Positions 43,606 through 55,964 of a stretch of 64,000 bases of DNA are shown piece after piece. A program made the translations under genes and the position numbers. The stretch's first letter is position 1. Each line of letters starts with the position of its first letter. Below the pieces are notes generated by a model that was given only the letters and a program-made list of their open reading frames with translations, was not told where the DNA came from and did no database searches. Source of the DNA: Trichoderma breve (Eukaryota > Ascomycota > Sordariomycetes > Hypocreales > Hypocreaceae). Location of the stretch: the NCBI RefSeq assembly GCF_028502605.1, contig NC_079235.1, forward strand, positions 4,526,001-4,590,000. Reading direction: 5' to 3'.

Positions 43606-46600
43606 GATGTATACGAAGGCGCTCTTCTCTCTACTAAATCCTAAGTCATCAATTACTTCCTTCTTGTCGCTCACTGTACCGTCTTCTTTGGGTTATTAAT
43701 AGCGGACTTAGCAGTTGGTACGCCCCTATCTCCTGTAAAACATCAGGAGCTTCTATATGTTCAACCTAGAATATCAGGTGTCTTGGCCCAAAAGCTTTCT
43801 CGTCGGGGCCTTGAGTGATTCCGACTCAAAGACTAAATTGACGATGAGTGGGGCTGGAATTAAGGTCTTGTCGGCATATAGCCCAAGACATGCAGTGTGT
43901 AATATGCCCTATGGACGGAGAATTCGAGATGGGCTGCTTCCACACCTCTGCTGTTCTTAAAAGTGAGCTAGGGAATGCTTTTCGTCGCAATAGTCTTCTG
44001 CCACAGCCTATAATCTCAATGCAGATTACTTTCGCAGACAAAATGGCTGATCATGATGCTGTGTGTTGTCCAGAGAGAGTAATTAGACAGCCCACTCAAG
44101 CTTGTTTAGAGGGCGCCGGTCCAAATTTACGCCGACTCTTGGAGCGACTTTTCGACGAGTGGAGTCAGCTATTTGCCGATTCTAAGCTTCGGGGATAGGC
44201 AGTGGTAGCACTTTGTAGTGACCTTTTCTATCGAACAATGTTCGGGATAAAGCGGTTCTGGTTCTGTTGACCCAGATGTTGGGGAATAACAGGTCGGCTG
44301 TGGTTGAGAGTTGGCGCCGGTGTTGATGATGGCGATCTCAGTAGCTCTCCCGTTGGCTAAAAAAACAACCACCTACACGCGACAATTCCGAGACGATATT
44401 ATCCCTTGGTTTTTGTAAACGTGAAAAAGAAAAAAAGTTGATCATGTTATACAATTTCCAGGGGTCGATATTGTCTCCGTCTAGGTATGACCAGATCGTT
44501 CAATGGTTCACTGCAACACTGTCGAGAGGCGAATTGTTATAGGGTATCTGGTCCCGAATCGAAGCTTGCCGCGAGCCTGTATAACTTCGTACCCTGTAAT
44601 CCGTAATAGCTAACACGACCAAAGCATACTCAAGCCGCACAACTATCGCGAAGTTGCTTTAAACAGTATCTCAATGCTGGAAATAACATCGAGAAGAGCT
44701 CGATGCACCAGAGCCTGTTTCTCTACGTGATGGATGGATTCGCCTAACCCTCTCGCTCTTTCCTGGCATTCTGGCATGTCCAGGTAAACTAATTACTGAT
44801 GGTGTACTCCGTAGAGGCAGAAATACTACCTCACAAATATGATCCAGAGGTCCCAAGTCGCTGGCCCTCTATCGAAGTCCAAGTGTGTGGAATATGTGCT
44901 TCACTCTATTTGGTGTTTGCCTCTATACTTCTCATAACATGACGATGCATGTGCGCAAGGCAACTGAGAGCGATGTACCCGCCATCTCCAGCAATGCGGA
45001 GATATACTTCCTGTATATCCGAAATAATTATTTGTATTCCATACGGCGGGCAGTGAGAGGCAAATCGCGCTGTGTCTTTGCTTTCATCTCTCCTCCTCTC
45101 TCTTTATTTCTTCTTCTTCTTACATAACCAATACTGCACTCTTGCAGATGGGAAAAATAGAGTTATCACTTTTCTTTCTACGGAGTAATCGCCAAAGATT
45201 TGATATGTGATACCTACAACGATTTGACGAGCACAAGTCGCAATCTTCGGTACTCCACATCTCGGCCCGTAGATGGGCTCGGCAATTCCCAGCGCTAATA
45301 CCGCCCCCATAAGAAAGGCATGGTACTGTTTCCGACAAGAGAGGCCATGTCAGCGGCTGTCTAGACCCCGGTAGATACTGCCTAGTAGTAAATTCTAACA
45401 CAAGACGGAGTGCAGAGTGCTGCACATGCATGGCTCACTCACATTTGTCTCAAAGCATTTTACAAGTCTTACAGGTAGCTTGTATATACAATTTTGTGTT
45501 ATAGCTGTGCAATCTTTGCATAGGACTAAACAACCAAGTATTTACTATATTCTGGTGAAATTGCCTCTAATATCTTTTAGGCTTGTATAACTCGTTCACC
45601 GATATTCTTCACGTACTTGTTCTCTGCCCCTATTATCCGAGCTAACCACCATTTTACTGGCCCCATGTTGGCCCATGTTGGACCATGTATCAGCCTGTAA
45701 ACTCGCTTGAAGATTACGGAGGAGTTAGGCAGCATTCCGATACACGTCCAACCCCTACAAGAACCAGCCCGTCTTCTTTTTCTTCTTTTTTCTTCTTCTT
45801 TTCCTTTTCGTGTGTTAAAAAATTCAAGCCTCATGGTTGAGAAAAAGGATGCAGAAGCTTGGTTCGTCCAACATGGCTGTGGAGGAGATTCTTCAGTCTA
45901 TTGACCACCTGAGCTCGGTTGTATTTTTAGCACAACGGTCCTGCAAGGTTTAAGCAACATGGGCTAAACCCTATACCCCTGTTTTTTTTTCCCGCGTACT
46001 CCATATCGGCCACTTCAAACTACGACATTATGGCCTGAGATTTGGTACTGGTAGTATATCCTTGGTGTAGTAGAAATGGCATAGAATAGACGGCGGCCGG
46101 GGAGTCGGCGCCTATTTTGCTTTGCTGGAAGTGTGTACGAGTAGCTAACAAACTTCAATAGCCGGTGATTGCCACTTATTCCTCGCTCCTACTGACTACG
46201 TAATGCCTTTAATATTCCACAAAGACAACCCTTTATTTCACTTTCTTTCCCCTGAACGAGTTCAGGAGTAGACGCGGCAGACTAACAATGGCTAATCTTC
46301 CAAGCATAAGTACAATTTGTAATGGGCCTATCTTACAACGTAGTTTCTGAGTACAGTTCACAAATAGTCAAGGATCATATGTCAGGGAGGGGAGCAGAGG
46401 TAATAAAAATACTCAACAGCGGGTATAGGTATAGCGCGATGCTATACGTTAACCGCTTTCCTTAATTTATAAGAAACCTTTGTTGGAATAAGACAGCACT
46501 ACAGAACAGCATTGATCTCACATTATCACTGTCGTTACTAAATACCTTGCTGAAACTCTCATCCAATTCACTGTTATGTCTCTGCTACAGCTATCATTAA

Positions 46601-47257
46601 CCGATTACTCGAAACTATGTCCGACATGAAACTATGTCCGACAGTGTGCGATGGTGATCGTCGCGTTAAATGCCGGAGCAAATCCAAATCTTACAGGGGT
46701 GGTCTTCATGCAGGCGCCCCAACTGCCGGCCAGGTAAGCCCTGCAATCAGCTTTTGCCGGCATTGAGTCATGGACCTGGTACTATCCCTGAATAAAGGCA
46801 ATGATAAAGTATAGTATTCTATAATATTCCGTAATAGTCTCAATATTAAGCTGTGTCAATACAAAACTGGCAACTGGATAACCCCCCTGGAGCTTAAGAA
46901 GGTCATGCAGCGTTGGATATCAGTCCACATCGAATGTAAGCAGACAAAATAAAATGGATGAGCGTTGAAGCTTGGACAGCTGAGCTAGGAGTAAATGGCC
47001 GGGGTAACATAACCCAAAACACTCCTGGTGTATCCTCACATAGGCTCAATTCTAGCCGATATCAGTAAAGGGGTCACAAGACAATTCTTGAGTCCTCCGC
47101 CAGTTTGAATGACCCCCTGTGGAGGATGGTGATTAGCTCAAAAGACTCTCATCTCTCTCATCAGTGCAAGCGCCTCATTGTCTTAGAGCTAATTTACAAC
47201 TCGAGATAGTAGTGCCAGAATCAATCTTCAGTGGTCACCATCCTTTCTAATATCAAC
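43606..47257. other. Gene-poor 3.7 kb stretch with repeats
   Basis: No intact gene supported. It contains two TACTCCGTA-type motifs (44805-44813, 45179-45187), pyrimidine-rich tracts (45105-45120 and about 45776-45809), a duplication of GAAACTATGTCCGACA at 46611-46626 and 46628-46643, and a possible ankyrin relic at 46648-46720. A 116-codon plus-strand frame at 43848-44198 has no recognised motif. This is the longest gene-poor part of the window. Confidence 0.5.
46611..46643 (+). repeat. Tandem 17-bp duplication
   Basis: Two perfect 16-bp copies of GAAACTATGTCCGACA separated by one T, so the period is 17. It precedes the possible ankyrin relic. A recent local duplication by slippage is the simplest reading. 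Confidence 0.8.
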
Positions 47258-48107
47258 ATGTTGCCAACGATAGTAGGTGTCACAGGAATGTGGCATCCGG
47301 GAAGCTGCTTTGACGACCTCGCAGCTGTCTTTGAGAAGAGAGGTTATCCATTTGTTAGTCAAGATGCTCCCGGTATTCTCTCAGAAGATCCTATCAACAG
47401 CACGGTCGACATGGATGCTGAATCGCTCCGACAAAACATCCTTCTTCCATTGCTCTCCGAAGGCAAAGATATTATTCTTCTTATGCACTCATATGGTGGC
47501 GTTTACGGGTCAGCCGCTGTGCATGGCTTGAGTCGTAAAGAAAGGGAAAAGGCAGGCCAGGAAGGTGGTATAGTTGGCCTTGTATATGTCACAGCTGTTA
47601 CGCCTGCTGTTGGAAAATCCTTGCTAGACATGATGGGACTCACTCCGGAAAATCTACCACCGCATGTTGTGTTGAATGTGAGTTAACAAGCTGACCCTTT
47701 CATTCCTCCAACTTCACTTGACAATGAAGCTAATTCTGCCAATTCAACAGGAATCAACAGGACAAATCATGTTGATTGAAGCAGACAAATATATGTATCA
47801 CGATATTCCGACATCTGACGCCGATAAATGGATTGCCAAGATCAAACCCCAGGCTTTCAACTCCGTCAACACGGCGATTTCATATTCTCCTTTAGCAGAC
47901 TCGAATTATGAAGGTTCATTTGGATATATATTCTGTGGGAACGACAGAGTTCTCCCATTGGAGGCTCAGAAATATTATGCAGACATATCTGGGATTAAGA
48001 ACACTGTACTCGTTGAAGCTGCATCGCATGCATTTTTTGTCGGCACTTGTGAGGAAACAGTTGCTGCCACTATCTCACTGTCGAAATCTATTGCAATTGC
48101 TAGCTAA
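47258..48107 (+). CDS. Alpha/beta hydrolase, 258 aa
   Basis: Small serine hydrolase of the plant-esterase-like/methylesterase group (AB_hydrolase). Two exons: 47258-47677 and 47751-48107, intron GTGAGT...AACAG, phase 0. Near the N-terminus VTGMWHPGSCFDDL is the oxyanion-hole loop. The nucleophile elbow is LLMHSYGG with Ser78, where the first Gly of the usual G-x-S-x-G is Met76. The acid lies in FCGNDRVLP and the histidine in EAASHAFFV. No signal peptide. A GTG at 47231 would extend the frame but is not a likely start. It is followed by an SAT4 membrane protein in the same orientation. It probably hydrolyses a small ester or similar compound; the substrate is unknown. Confidence 0.85.
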
Positions 48108-48556
48108 ATTAGTCTATAAAGCTAGGGTATTTGAGAAGTAGGAGTAGACTTGAATATGCACTGCCTCTAATCATCATTCGCTGGATAGAACAGACAACTT
48201 TATGCTAAACTTCTGAAACTATTTCCCAGCGGCCAAATCCTTCGGAAAGCTTCCGCGTATCCGTGCTGACACAACATTAGAGTTTCGCTTGCTGCACGCT
48301 AGGTCAGTGTGCCTGAGTCCTGAACAGCATCCTTGTTGTTGAAAGCCCCTTATCTGGGTACACATGTCGGCCATCACCCATGAGTTGATGGATTGACCCT
48401 GTCTAAATTCGAAAGGTACATGTTTAATCTCTTTAAAGCAATGCTTTTTCTACACCGGACTCGCACATACCCATATATTCTCCCCAAGTCCCGAGATTTC
48501 TTTTTTGGTTTTATGAATCACTCCAATATATTCCCTACACAGCTAGTGGAGTCATC
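48108..48556. other. Intergenic
   Basis: About 450 bp between the alpha/beta hydrolase and the SAT4-type membrane protein. No gene or motif seen; it should include the promoter of the latter. Confidence 0.45.
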
Positions 48557-49860
48557 ATGTCGACCACAAATAGTACTGCTATGAATGCTGCATTCTTGGC
48601 AGAAAATAGACAAGCTGAGGTTTATGCTGTCGCCACTGTGTTCTTTGTGTTAAGTCTTCTGTCCCTTGCTGGACGCCTTACTGCCGCGCGAATTGTTGGA
48701 AAGTCTCTGTGGTGGGATGATTGGTTCGCGATAATTGCTGCTGTGAGTGAATGATGGTATCACTGCGGGTTTTAACTTCACTAGGATTTCGTGTTAACAT
48801 GTAATTAGGTTTGTGGAATTGGTGGCTACATTACCACTATGCTCTATCTCCGTTTTGGCCTTGGAAGACATGCCATCGTTGTCAGCCAAGAAGACCCAGA
48901 AAACCTGTCCCGCTTTCTTCAAACAATCGTCGCAAATGAGATTGTTTACACCAGTGGCCTGGCTTTTGCCCGACTCTCGATTGTGGCGCTGTATTATCGC
49001 ATTTTTGGCTCATCGAACATGCAATACTTCTTACACGGATTTTCAGCCTTCATTGTGGCCTGGGCAATCTCTACTGTGAGTCCATCTTGCACTTCTAATG
49101 ACTTTCATTTCTTTCATTCTGATGACAAATAGTATGTCCCGTCTATTCGAACCTGTTGGCCAATAAGTAGTTTCTGGGATGGCACAAATCAAAATTGCAT
49201 TGATCTTCATGGGTTTTATGTTGGCGTTGCAATTGGCAGTATAATTACAGATTTCGGTCTCATGGTTCTCCCAATGCCGTATATCTGGAATCTGAAAGTT
49301 CCAACATTTCAAAAAGTTCTACTTGCATTGACAATGATTTTCGGGGGATTGTGAGTGAAGCATAGCTCATGTATATGAAACTTGGGAATACTAACAGTTG
49401 TGGGTAGTGCTTGTTTCGTGACAATTTTTCGCCTCGCAATAGTGGTCAGCCTGGACCTGTCGGACCTCACTTGGAATACCGTTGATCAGATCATTTGGAC
49501 TACCTTGGAGTTATTTTGGTAAGACTACGTTCTCTCTTTTCTTGCTGTATTAAACTTAATCATTATTTTAGTGCTATCATCTGCGCCTGTCTTCCTACGC
49601 TACGCCCCCTAATTAAGCGCGCAAGAGGATTTTTCGGGCTTCCAGGATGGAGTTCAAGAGGAGAGAGCAATGTCGAAGGAGGTAAAAGCGGCAATTCAGG
49701 CATAGGGAGGAAAATTCCAGCACCTAATGAAAATCAGTCTGCAGAAGAGATATTGGGCGATTATCGCGGAAATGATACCGAGCTCACTAACTATGCAGGT
49801 GGGTATGGTGACCAGTTCGGGAAGAAAACTCCCTCTAGAAATACTCAAGAGTCAGTTTGA
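48557..49860 (+). CDS. Rhodopsin-domain integral membrane protein (SAT4/PTH11-type), 356 aa
   Basis: Seven-helix membrane protein of the fungal rhodopsin/SAT4 domain family, which includes PTH11-like proteins often found next to secondary-metabolite and catabolic clusters. Five exons: 48557-48742, 48809-49075, 49133-49350, 49408-49518 and 49572-49860, all GT-AG, total 1071 nt. Landmarks: SLAGRLTAARIVGKSLWWDDWFAI (helix 2 and loop with the WWDDW motif), ARLSIVALYYRIFG, CWPISSFWDGTNQNCID, DFGLMVLPMPYIWNLKVPTFQK, and RLAIVVSLDLSDLTWNTVDQIIWTTLELFCAIICACLPTLRPL. A hydrophilic, Gly/Ser-rich cytosolic tail of about 70 residues ends the protein. No CFEM domain is seen at the N-terminus. Role unknown, perhaps signal sensing. 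Confidence 0.87.
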
Positions 49861-50881
49861 GGCGGTAATTTTCCGGTCAACGTTTTACTAACACCGAACT
49901 TGGTCTGTCAGGGGGAGGGCAAATCTTAAAAACTGCAATTCAAACTCATCTGGTAGATTATTTGTGTTAGAAAATGAGAAAAATGTTGTCTTAGTAGTAC
50001 CAAGTCTTGTTTGATCCCCAGTATACCAAAGTTAGCGACGAATCACACCATCCCCCGAATCTGGCGAACCGAATAAATGCAGCGTTACTTAACTTCCTTA
50101 TATTAATCTTGGGCCTATCCTACAATTCTTGGACTATATGGAATGCTCAGTATCGTGTTTCCGCAGTGTAATACGCTTCCACAGCTACTAAGGTAGCCAA
50201 ACTCGAAGAGACTGCTACACTATGTACAAGGGGGGTTCCAGCAATTCATGGCAGCACAATATTAGCCTCTGTTTTATATACGATTATGATAGATCTAAAT
50301 CCACCTACATCTTATTTTTGCATCTCATTTTAAGGGTCCATAGAGACCAGACAGTTGATACACTTGTTGGGCGGATTTACCATAACATTTCGTACAGCTG
50401 TGAATCAAACAAAAAGATCGGGCGGAGCAAAGGACACCACGTTAGACTTATTCGTCTAGGCGGCTTCGATCGAGTGTATGTTTCGAGTGGCCCCGATGTT
50501 TCTTCTGATGATTAATAGATTATGTGATCGATCCAGTTCATTGGCTGAGGTCATTCATTGTACTCGACGCCCAGCGTTGGCCACCCTACAATAGCGCCTA
50601 TAAAAAATTGCTTTATTAGGACAGCGCTCCGCATTTTAGACATCAAATGGCGCTGGATTTCATCCAAAGTGGAACGCCACCGAAGAACTCTTTGGGTCTA
50701 GAATTCTGAGAACTGACGTGATGCTTGGATTGAAGCAGTATATAATACTCTCTTTGCTCGTGATGCAGGACGTAATTTTAAGACTCAGAGACTACAGGTT
50801 TATATTCAGCTATTCCAATGACAGTGGTGGTTACCTGCGACCTATATTTCAAGAGACAGGATCATATTATTTCGTCTGAGA
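49861..50881. other. Intergenic, promoter of enoyl-CoA hydratase-like gene
   Basis: About 1.0 kb. A TATATAA at 50739-50745 is about 140 bp before the next ATG. A 97-codon frame (50222-50515) shows no family features. Nothing else supported. Confidence 0.45.
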
Positions 50882-51697
50882 ATGTCTGCCTCAGTGCTTG
50901 AAGTCACAAAAGTGACAACGCATTATTGGAAAATAACAATCAATCACGGTCCCTTTAACTTGGCGGGACCAGAATTCTTCCTAGATCTTTGGAATCTCTT
51001 ACAGACTGTTGAAGAAGAACCAGACTTGAAGATCATAGTTTTCGAGAGCGCAATCCCAGATTTCTTTATCTCTCATTACGACTTGCAACGAGCTTCGTCT
51101 ATCCCGGCCGATCTGTTCGCCAAATGGCCGTTAATGATGCTAAAGCTCGCAACAATACCCGTCATCACGGTCGCCGCTATCCGCGGAAGGACACGAGGTA
51201 TTGGGTCCGAATTTGTATTGGCCTGTGACATTCGGTTTGGCAGCGCAGAGAAAGCTATTTTGTCCCAAGCTGAGGTTAGCTTTGGACTACTCCCAGGAGG
51301 TGGAGGCATTGAATGGCTTCCAAAACATGTGTCGCGCGGTCGAATGCTCGAGATAATCTGTGGCAGTGATGAGTTTGATGCCACAACCGCCGCGCAATAC
51401 GGTTGGATCAATCGCGCTCTTCCAGACGCTGATTTGGATAGTTTTGTGGACAAATTCGCGCATCGTGTAGCAGGCTGGCACAAACAAGCACTATCATCAA
51501 CAAAGCATTTAACAAATGAGCGATTTGGGCTTCCCAAGGAGGAACACTTTTTCGAGTCTTACCAGGCGATGGCGCAGCTTTGGGCGGATGCTGACGTGCA
51601 GAAAAGGATGGAGGTTCTATTTGATAAAGGCCTTGAAAAAGACAAGGATGTGGAATTGACTGTCGCAGAGTTTACTGCTAGATTTCCCATGCATTAG
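50882..51697 (+). CDS. Enoyl-CoA hydratase/isomerase-family protein, 271 aa
   Basis: Crotonase-superfamily protein: hydration, isomerisation or C-C cleavage of acyl-CoA esters. Single exon. The core VITVAAIRGRTRGIGSEFVLACDIRFGSAEKAILSQAEVSFGLLPGGGGIEWLPKHV holds the oxyanion-hole RG.GxG segment and the Glu in SQAEVSFGLLPGGGG aligned to the first catalytic Glu of crotonases. The second acidic residue is less clear, so activity is not certain. It lacks a peroxisomal SKL end or an obvious mitochondrial leader. It could take part in degrading an aromatic or branched acyl-CoA. Start ATG at 50882; it is followed by an F-box-like gene with no sign of linkage. Confidence 0.82.
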   Translation: MSASVLEVTKVTTHYWKITINHGPFNLAGPEFFLDLWNLLQTVEEEPDLKIIVFESAIPDFFISHYDLQRASSIPADLFAKWPLMMLKLATIPVITVAAIRGRTRGIGSEFVLACDIRFGSAEKAILSQAEVSFGLLPGGGGIEWLPKHVSRGRMLEIICGSDEFDATTAAQYGWINRALPDADLDSFVDKFAHRVAGWHKQALSSTKHLTNERFGLPKEEHFFESYQAMAQLWADADVQKRMEVLFDKGLEKDKDVELTVAEFTARFPMH

Positions 51698-52630
51698 CTT
51701 AATCGTTTGGTTATAATCATAAGATAATTATAAATACAACCTATACTTCATATTATTCCGTTATCCTGTTTCTAAGTGGCAACAGATGTACCTTTACTTA
51801 CTATAATACGTAAATGCATTCTCTTACACTGCGTAGGTAAGTTTAGATACGGCCTCTCTTATATGAGCGAGCTCTAACCAAAGGCAACCTAGTTGGCCAG
51901 ATTTCTCTGTTAGATGTAGTAACTTATTTATCATGAAAGAGATGATAAAACTCCAATTTCTTTTAATTTATGGCTCACCATGATATGCGCTGTTCTGTTC
52001 TATGGAATATATCAGCTTTTTTACCTCTATATGTAACCAACGTCCTGCTATTACGTGCCGTCTCAGATCAAGCCAGACTCAACTACTAGATGTAAACTTA
52101 CCACGAGAATGTCTTAAATAGGAAGCAGTTTAAAGCATATTGCGTTACGTTTCAATTGAGTGGGAGTAATGGAACCTAAAAATATTTCCTCGTGAAAACA
52201 TACGGAAGGCTCAGCACGTGTTAGCAGCCCATGTAGTAAGTCTAGACGATGTAATATTAAGACACTTCTAAAATTCTCAAATGGTAGACGGTATATTTGA
52301 CGATCATAATTGAATAACGGGGCTCATGGGCTGTTTGTAAACATGACATGTAGGTTCTGCACCATTCTCAATGTCTATACAGAGACGATTACGAACATTA
52401 CTCATTTCAGAATAACGAACATTTCTCGCCTTGTTTCCTCTGAACTAGTCAAATGCAATTGTCCAGATGACGGCAGCCGTCATGTGACGGTGATTATAAA
52501 GTAAGCTTAGTATGCCTCCGTGATTAGTGATATTGAGTCCCAAATGTCGGTGACTCATTTTCCACGAAACCCACGGCATCGTTCAAACGCTTAATAGTTT
52601 CTGCCTCTCTTTGTCTAAGTACCGGGACTC
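51698..52630. other. Intergenic
   Basis: About 930 bp, AT-rich. No gene, repeat or RNA seen; a 64-codon frame at 52310-52504 has no features. Confidence 0.45.
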
Positions 52631-54163
52631 ATGCCACTACCGGCCATCTATAGTCTTTCCCCTGAGATCCTGGAGCTGATATTCAGTCAGTTTCGTCTTC
52701 ACTGCCAGGGCGAATGTCTGAATCCAACTCCAACAGACTGTTACATTAACGGGACTGACCAGGGCGATGGCTCTCCTTCTTCGTACTCTATCGACTGTCA
52801 CGCACTATTCTCACTCTGTTTGGTCTCCCGGTGGCTTTCTGGCATTGCTCGATTGATTCTTTACCATGAATTTTCTCCAGGATATGGAGACTCTGGGAAA
52901 TCCACAGTATATGCATGGGATAGGCGACTCACATCGTTCATGCGGACTGTAGCGAAACGCCCCGAGCTAGGCAGACTTGTCAAAAGAGTTTATATACACC
53001 ATTTTCTGACAAAGAATCTCGATGTTGGTGATGAAATGCACGCCCTTGATGAAGCAGCGCGCGGAATGGGCCACGATCTATCACATGCATGGATGCTACG
53101 AATACAACGTGGCTTCGGCGAAAATCCGATGTGGCTTTCATTCCTTTCGTCTCTTTTAGAGACGGAGAAACTGCTGAAAAACCCTGACTTACAAGGTAGC
53201 TTGAAATCGAGGGAAGAATTGACTCAGAAGCAGCGACGATGGCTGGCTGCCGAATTGGTGTCGACGGTCGTTGCTCAGCTGCCGAACCTGGATCATCTCA
53301 GTCTATGTGTGTTACCATATGGTCCTGGAGACTGTGCTCCACCATCCGCTTTAGAAGTCCTTGGTATTTCTAGTTTACGCCTTAAGTCTGTCGATATCGC
53401 CCTTGATGCTAGCGATATTGATATGGGGTTCAACTTGGAAATCCGGCTGCGCGGTCTACTTCGCTGGTCACAGCAGTTAACGACAATCAATCTCCATAAA
53501 TGCTCAGCGACATTCAGTCTGGTGCCAATTCTCTCACTACCACGGTTATCAAATATTCGCATGACCGAAAGCAGAATTGGTGAGGCCAGCTTAGAATCAC
53601 TGTTGACCTCGAGCCAAGATCTTCGTACATTTTCATACGAGGCCGCATATTCTGACAGCTGGAAGGAAAGTCTGAATGGGCGCTACCATTTGCAATCCTT
53701 TCATGCGATTAATTCTCTAGGCAGGCATCGAGAAACACTGGAATTCTTGCACTTGGATCTCCGAGGATGGGACGCTTTACTCGCAACTCGTGGTACACAT
53801 ATCCCGCCATTTCCGAGTCTCAAGCATTTTACGTCACTTCAGCGGTTATTTTTGAGGATCGACGCGATATTTCTTAACAGCCTGGAATTGTCTAGTGATT
53901 ACCAGGCGCTAATTAATATTCTGCCGAAAGGCATAATATCGTTACGTATCGGTGGTTATTTCAGTGAAACTTTCCAGCGTCTAGCAAATGCTTTACTTGG
54001 TCTTGCGGATGCCGTAATGTCTCAAAAACACAACGAAAAGCGACAGTTTCCCCACCTGAGTGAGATTCAGTGTGACTTTACACCAATGATGGATAAATGG
54101 GGGATAAGCAAAGTGTTGGGCGTTGCTGGCATTCGTTTTCTATATGGCAATTCTGGCTCATGA
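52631..54163 (+). CDS. F-box-like protein, 510 aa
   Basis: Single-exon protein with an N-terminal F-box-like segment (YSLSPEILELIFSQF, then CLVSRWLSGIARLILYHEF, about residues 7-90). A poorly defined region follows with leucine-rich-repeat-like elements (LSLCVLPYG, LTTINLHKCSATF, TLEFLHLDLRGW). This layout fits an SCF-type substrate receptor with LRR-like substrate-binding part. No target can be inferred. Unrelated in sequence to the F-box-like gene at 8124. ATG at 52631. Confidence 0.68.
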   Translation: MPLPAIYSLSPEILELIFSQFRLHCQGECLNPTPTDCYINGTDQGDGSPSSYSIDCHALFSLCLVSRWLSGIARLILYHEFSPGYGDSGKSTVYAWDRRLTSFMRTVAKRPELGRLVKRVYIHHFLTKNLDVGDEMHALDEAARGMGHDLSHAWMLRIQRGFGENPMWLSFLSSLLETEKLLKNPDLQGSLKSREELTQKQRRWLAAELVSTVVAQLPNLDHLSLCVLPYGPGDCAPPSALEVLGISSLRLKSVDIALDASDIDMGFNLEIRLRGLLRWSQQLTTINLHKCSATFSLVPILSLPRLSNIRMTESRIGEASLESLLTSSQDLRTFSYEAAYSDSWKESLNGRYHLQSFHAINSLGRHRETLEFLHLDLRGWDALLATRGTHIPPFPSLKHFTSLQRLFLRIDAIFLNSLELSSDYQALINILPKGIISLRIGGYFSETFQRLANALLGLADAVMSQKHNEKRQFPHLSEIQCDFTPMMDKWGISKVLGVAGIRFLYGNSGS

Positions 54164-55964
54164 AAGTCGCAGATTGCATCTGGGAAGCCCCCATTTGTAT
54201 TGTATGAGTTGGTTGTTATTATAAAGAATGAACATATGGTGAGGACTATCGTTTCATCTTCAGAAATGCGATGTTGAAGAGAATATTGTTCTTATAGGAA
54301 GTATTGGTCATAGTAGTAGCCATATTCTTCCAAGTGCGCAACCTTAAGCCATCACGAACAATTTGGGTATTGGTGCTCTACTACTCATTTCATCTGTACA
54401 TAGAACTCTCGCCATTCGATATTACCATTGTATATAGGCACTCCCAGCTTCCTTGTCGCAACGCCAACGTAATTTAGGGAAGAGAACGTTTGGCGGCCAG
54501 CTGATGGCTATTGGGGCAAATGCAGCCCCACCAAGTTTGAAGGCTAACATTTTAATGCTTACTCTCAATACGAATCAACACATCTCCAACTGTCCTCGGA
54601 GACCTGCTAATCGAAAGAATATTGCATACAAGCCTCAAAAGTGATTGAGAGAGTGCTTCGCCCATCATAAAGCAAGTGGTGGACTGGGTTGCCTGTACAT
54701 ATGTCTTTTTGCGAAGATTGTTTGAAGCAAGGTAGGATTGTAGAAATGTGAAGCCTAGGCCGCATACGCCAGACATATTGCAGTAACACGGTGAGGGACC
54801 TCAGCTACGGAATACAAGCTTCGTACAGCACCAAATTACCACCAATAGCGTGGCAACTCTAGCCACATCTTCTCCGCGGTTTTCTTGGCGAAGCATAGAT
54901 GAGACCATACTTCCACAGATGCTCCAAAACGGCGAAGATCTCTTGAGCTAGCGTTTCATTTAATGGCACCTAGAAGATGATGAGATGATGGCCAAATTTT
55001 GTTGAACTTTGGGGTATCAATTTAGACACAGTCTTCACAAAATTGGCCTTCTAGAAGAAGTCGGGGAAATCGACGACACTCGGTTTTGTTAGAGAGGTCT
55101 CTCTACCAATACGGCAGCCGTTTCATAAATGTCTTCAAATTTCTTCCTCTATAGATGGAGACTGTAAGTCATGACTTGGCCTACCGAAACTTGTAGACTA
55201 AGATTCGCCAGGGTTGGTAAACCACTAGATACAGGCAGAGGAATGGTTGATTGCAGGGCGATTTTTTTTTCAACAAGAAAAAAGGATTGGAATAAATATA
55301 ATATTATATATTTATAAACAAGAAAAAAAGATACGGCTCCGTATTGAAAGCTGTTCATAGGGAACAAAACTAACATGGTATAGTTTGTCAAATCATTTGT
55401 AAAGCTCAATGTTCGATTGGATGCTTGCTCGCCGTAAGCGGATTTGGAACAACGTAAAAATATCCGGTAGACTAGGAGGAAGTCAAACCCTATGATGCGG
55501 AGATGGTGGTGAGACTCGCAGAAAGTTTGAACTAAGATGTACATTATAAACAAGTGCCAGGGCAGTGGCATGTTCTTTGCATGCAAATCGTACCATGGTA
55601 GGACACCATTTGATGCTATATGTGCGGCATATGCGCATCTCCGCGGTAGGATGGTCGGTCGCCTGTGTGTAGCCTGTGAAGGGGTATGGTAACTGAGTAA
55701 GCTTCATTACCCGCCAAATAGCCTACTGGTATATACCAGCATCGCGAGTAATTGAACTGGACAAAGCAATAGTCTCCGCGGAGAACAGAGCGCAAGGGTC
55801 TCTCAATGGGCATTGACAGAGCCCTCGTGATATAGTGAAGAATAGACTTCAAAGTATAATGCACTGTAGTGCCTGAAGTATAAAAATGCAAGATAATACG
55901 CCTGTTGCAAAGAGTCAGAACACTACAATTTCCTCCAAATCAACTCAGCCGATTCATCCACAGT
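54164..55964. other. Gene-poor 1.8 kb stretch
   Basis: No gene supported. A 145-codon minus-strand frame (55149-55586) is AT-rich and Leu/Phe/Tyr-rich, without motifs. At 54840-55000 the minus strand reads in short unbroken stretches (for example AQEIFAVLEHLWKYGLIYASPRK) that look coding but have stops on both sides; possibly a relic. The promoter of P450nor lies at the right end. Confidence 0.4.

Noticed and set aside
43848..44198. 116-codon plus-strand frame as a gene
   Set aside because: Cys-rich N-terminal part does not fit a zinc-finger spacing, and no family was recognised.
55149..55586. 145-codon minus-strand frame as a gene
   Set aside because: AT-rich, no domain, no splice or promoter support; composition resembles chance frames in the same region.
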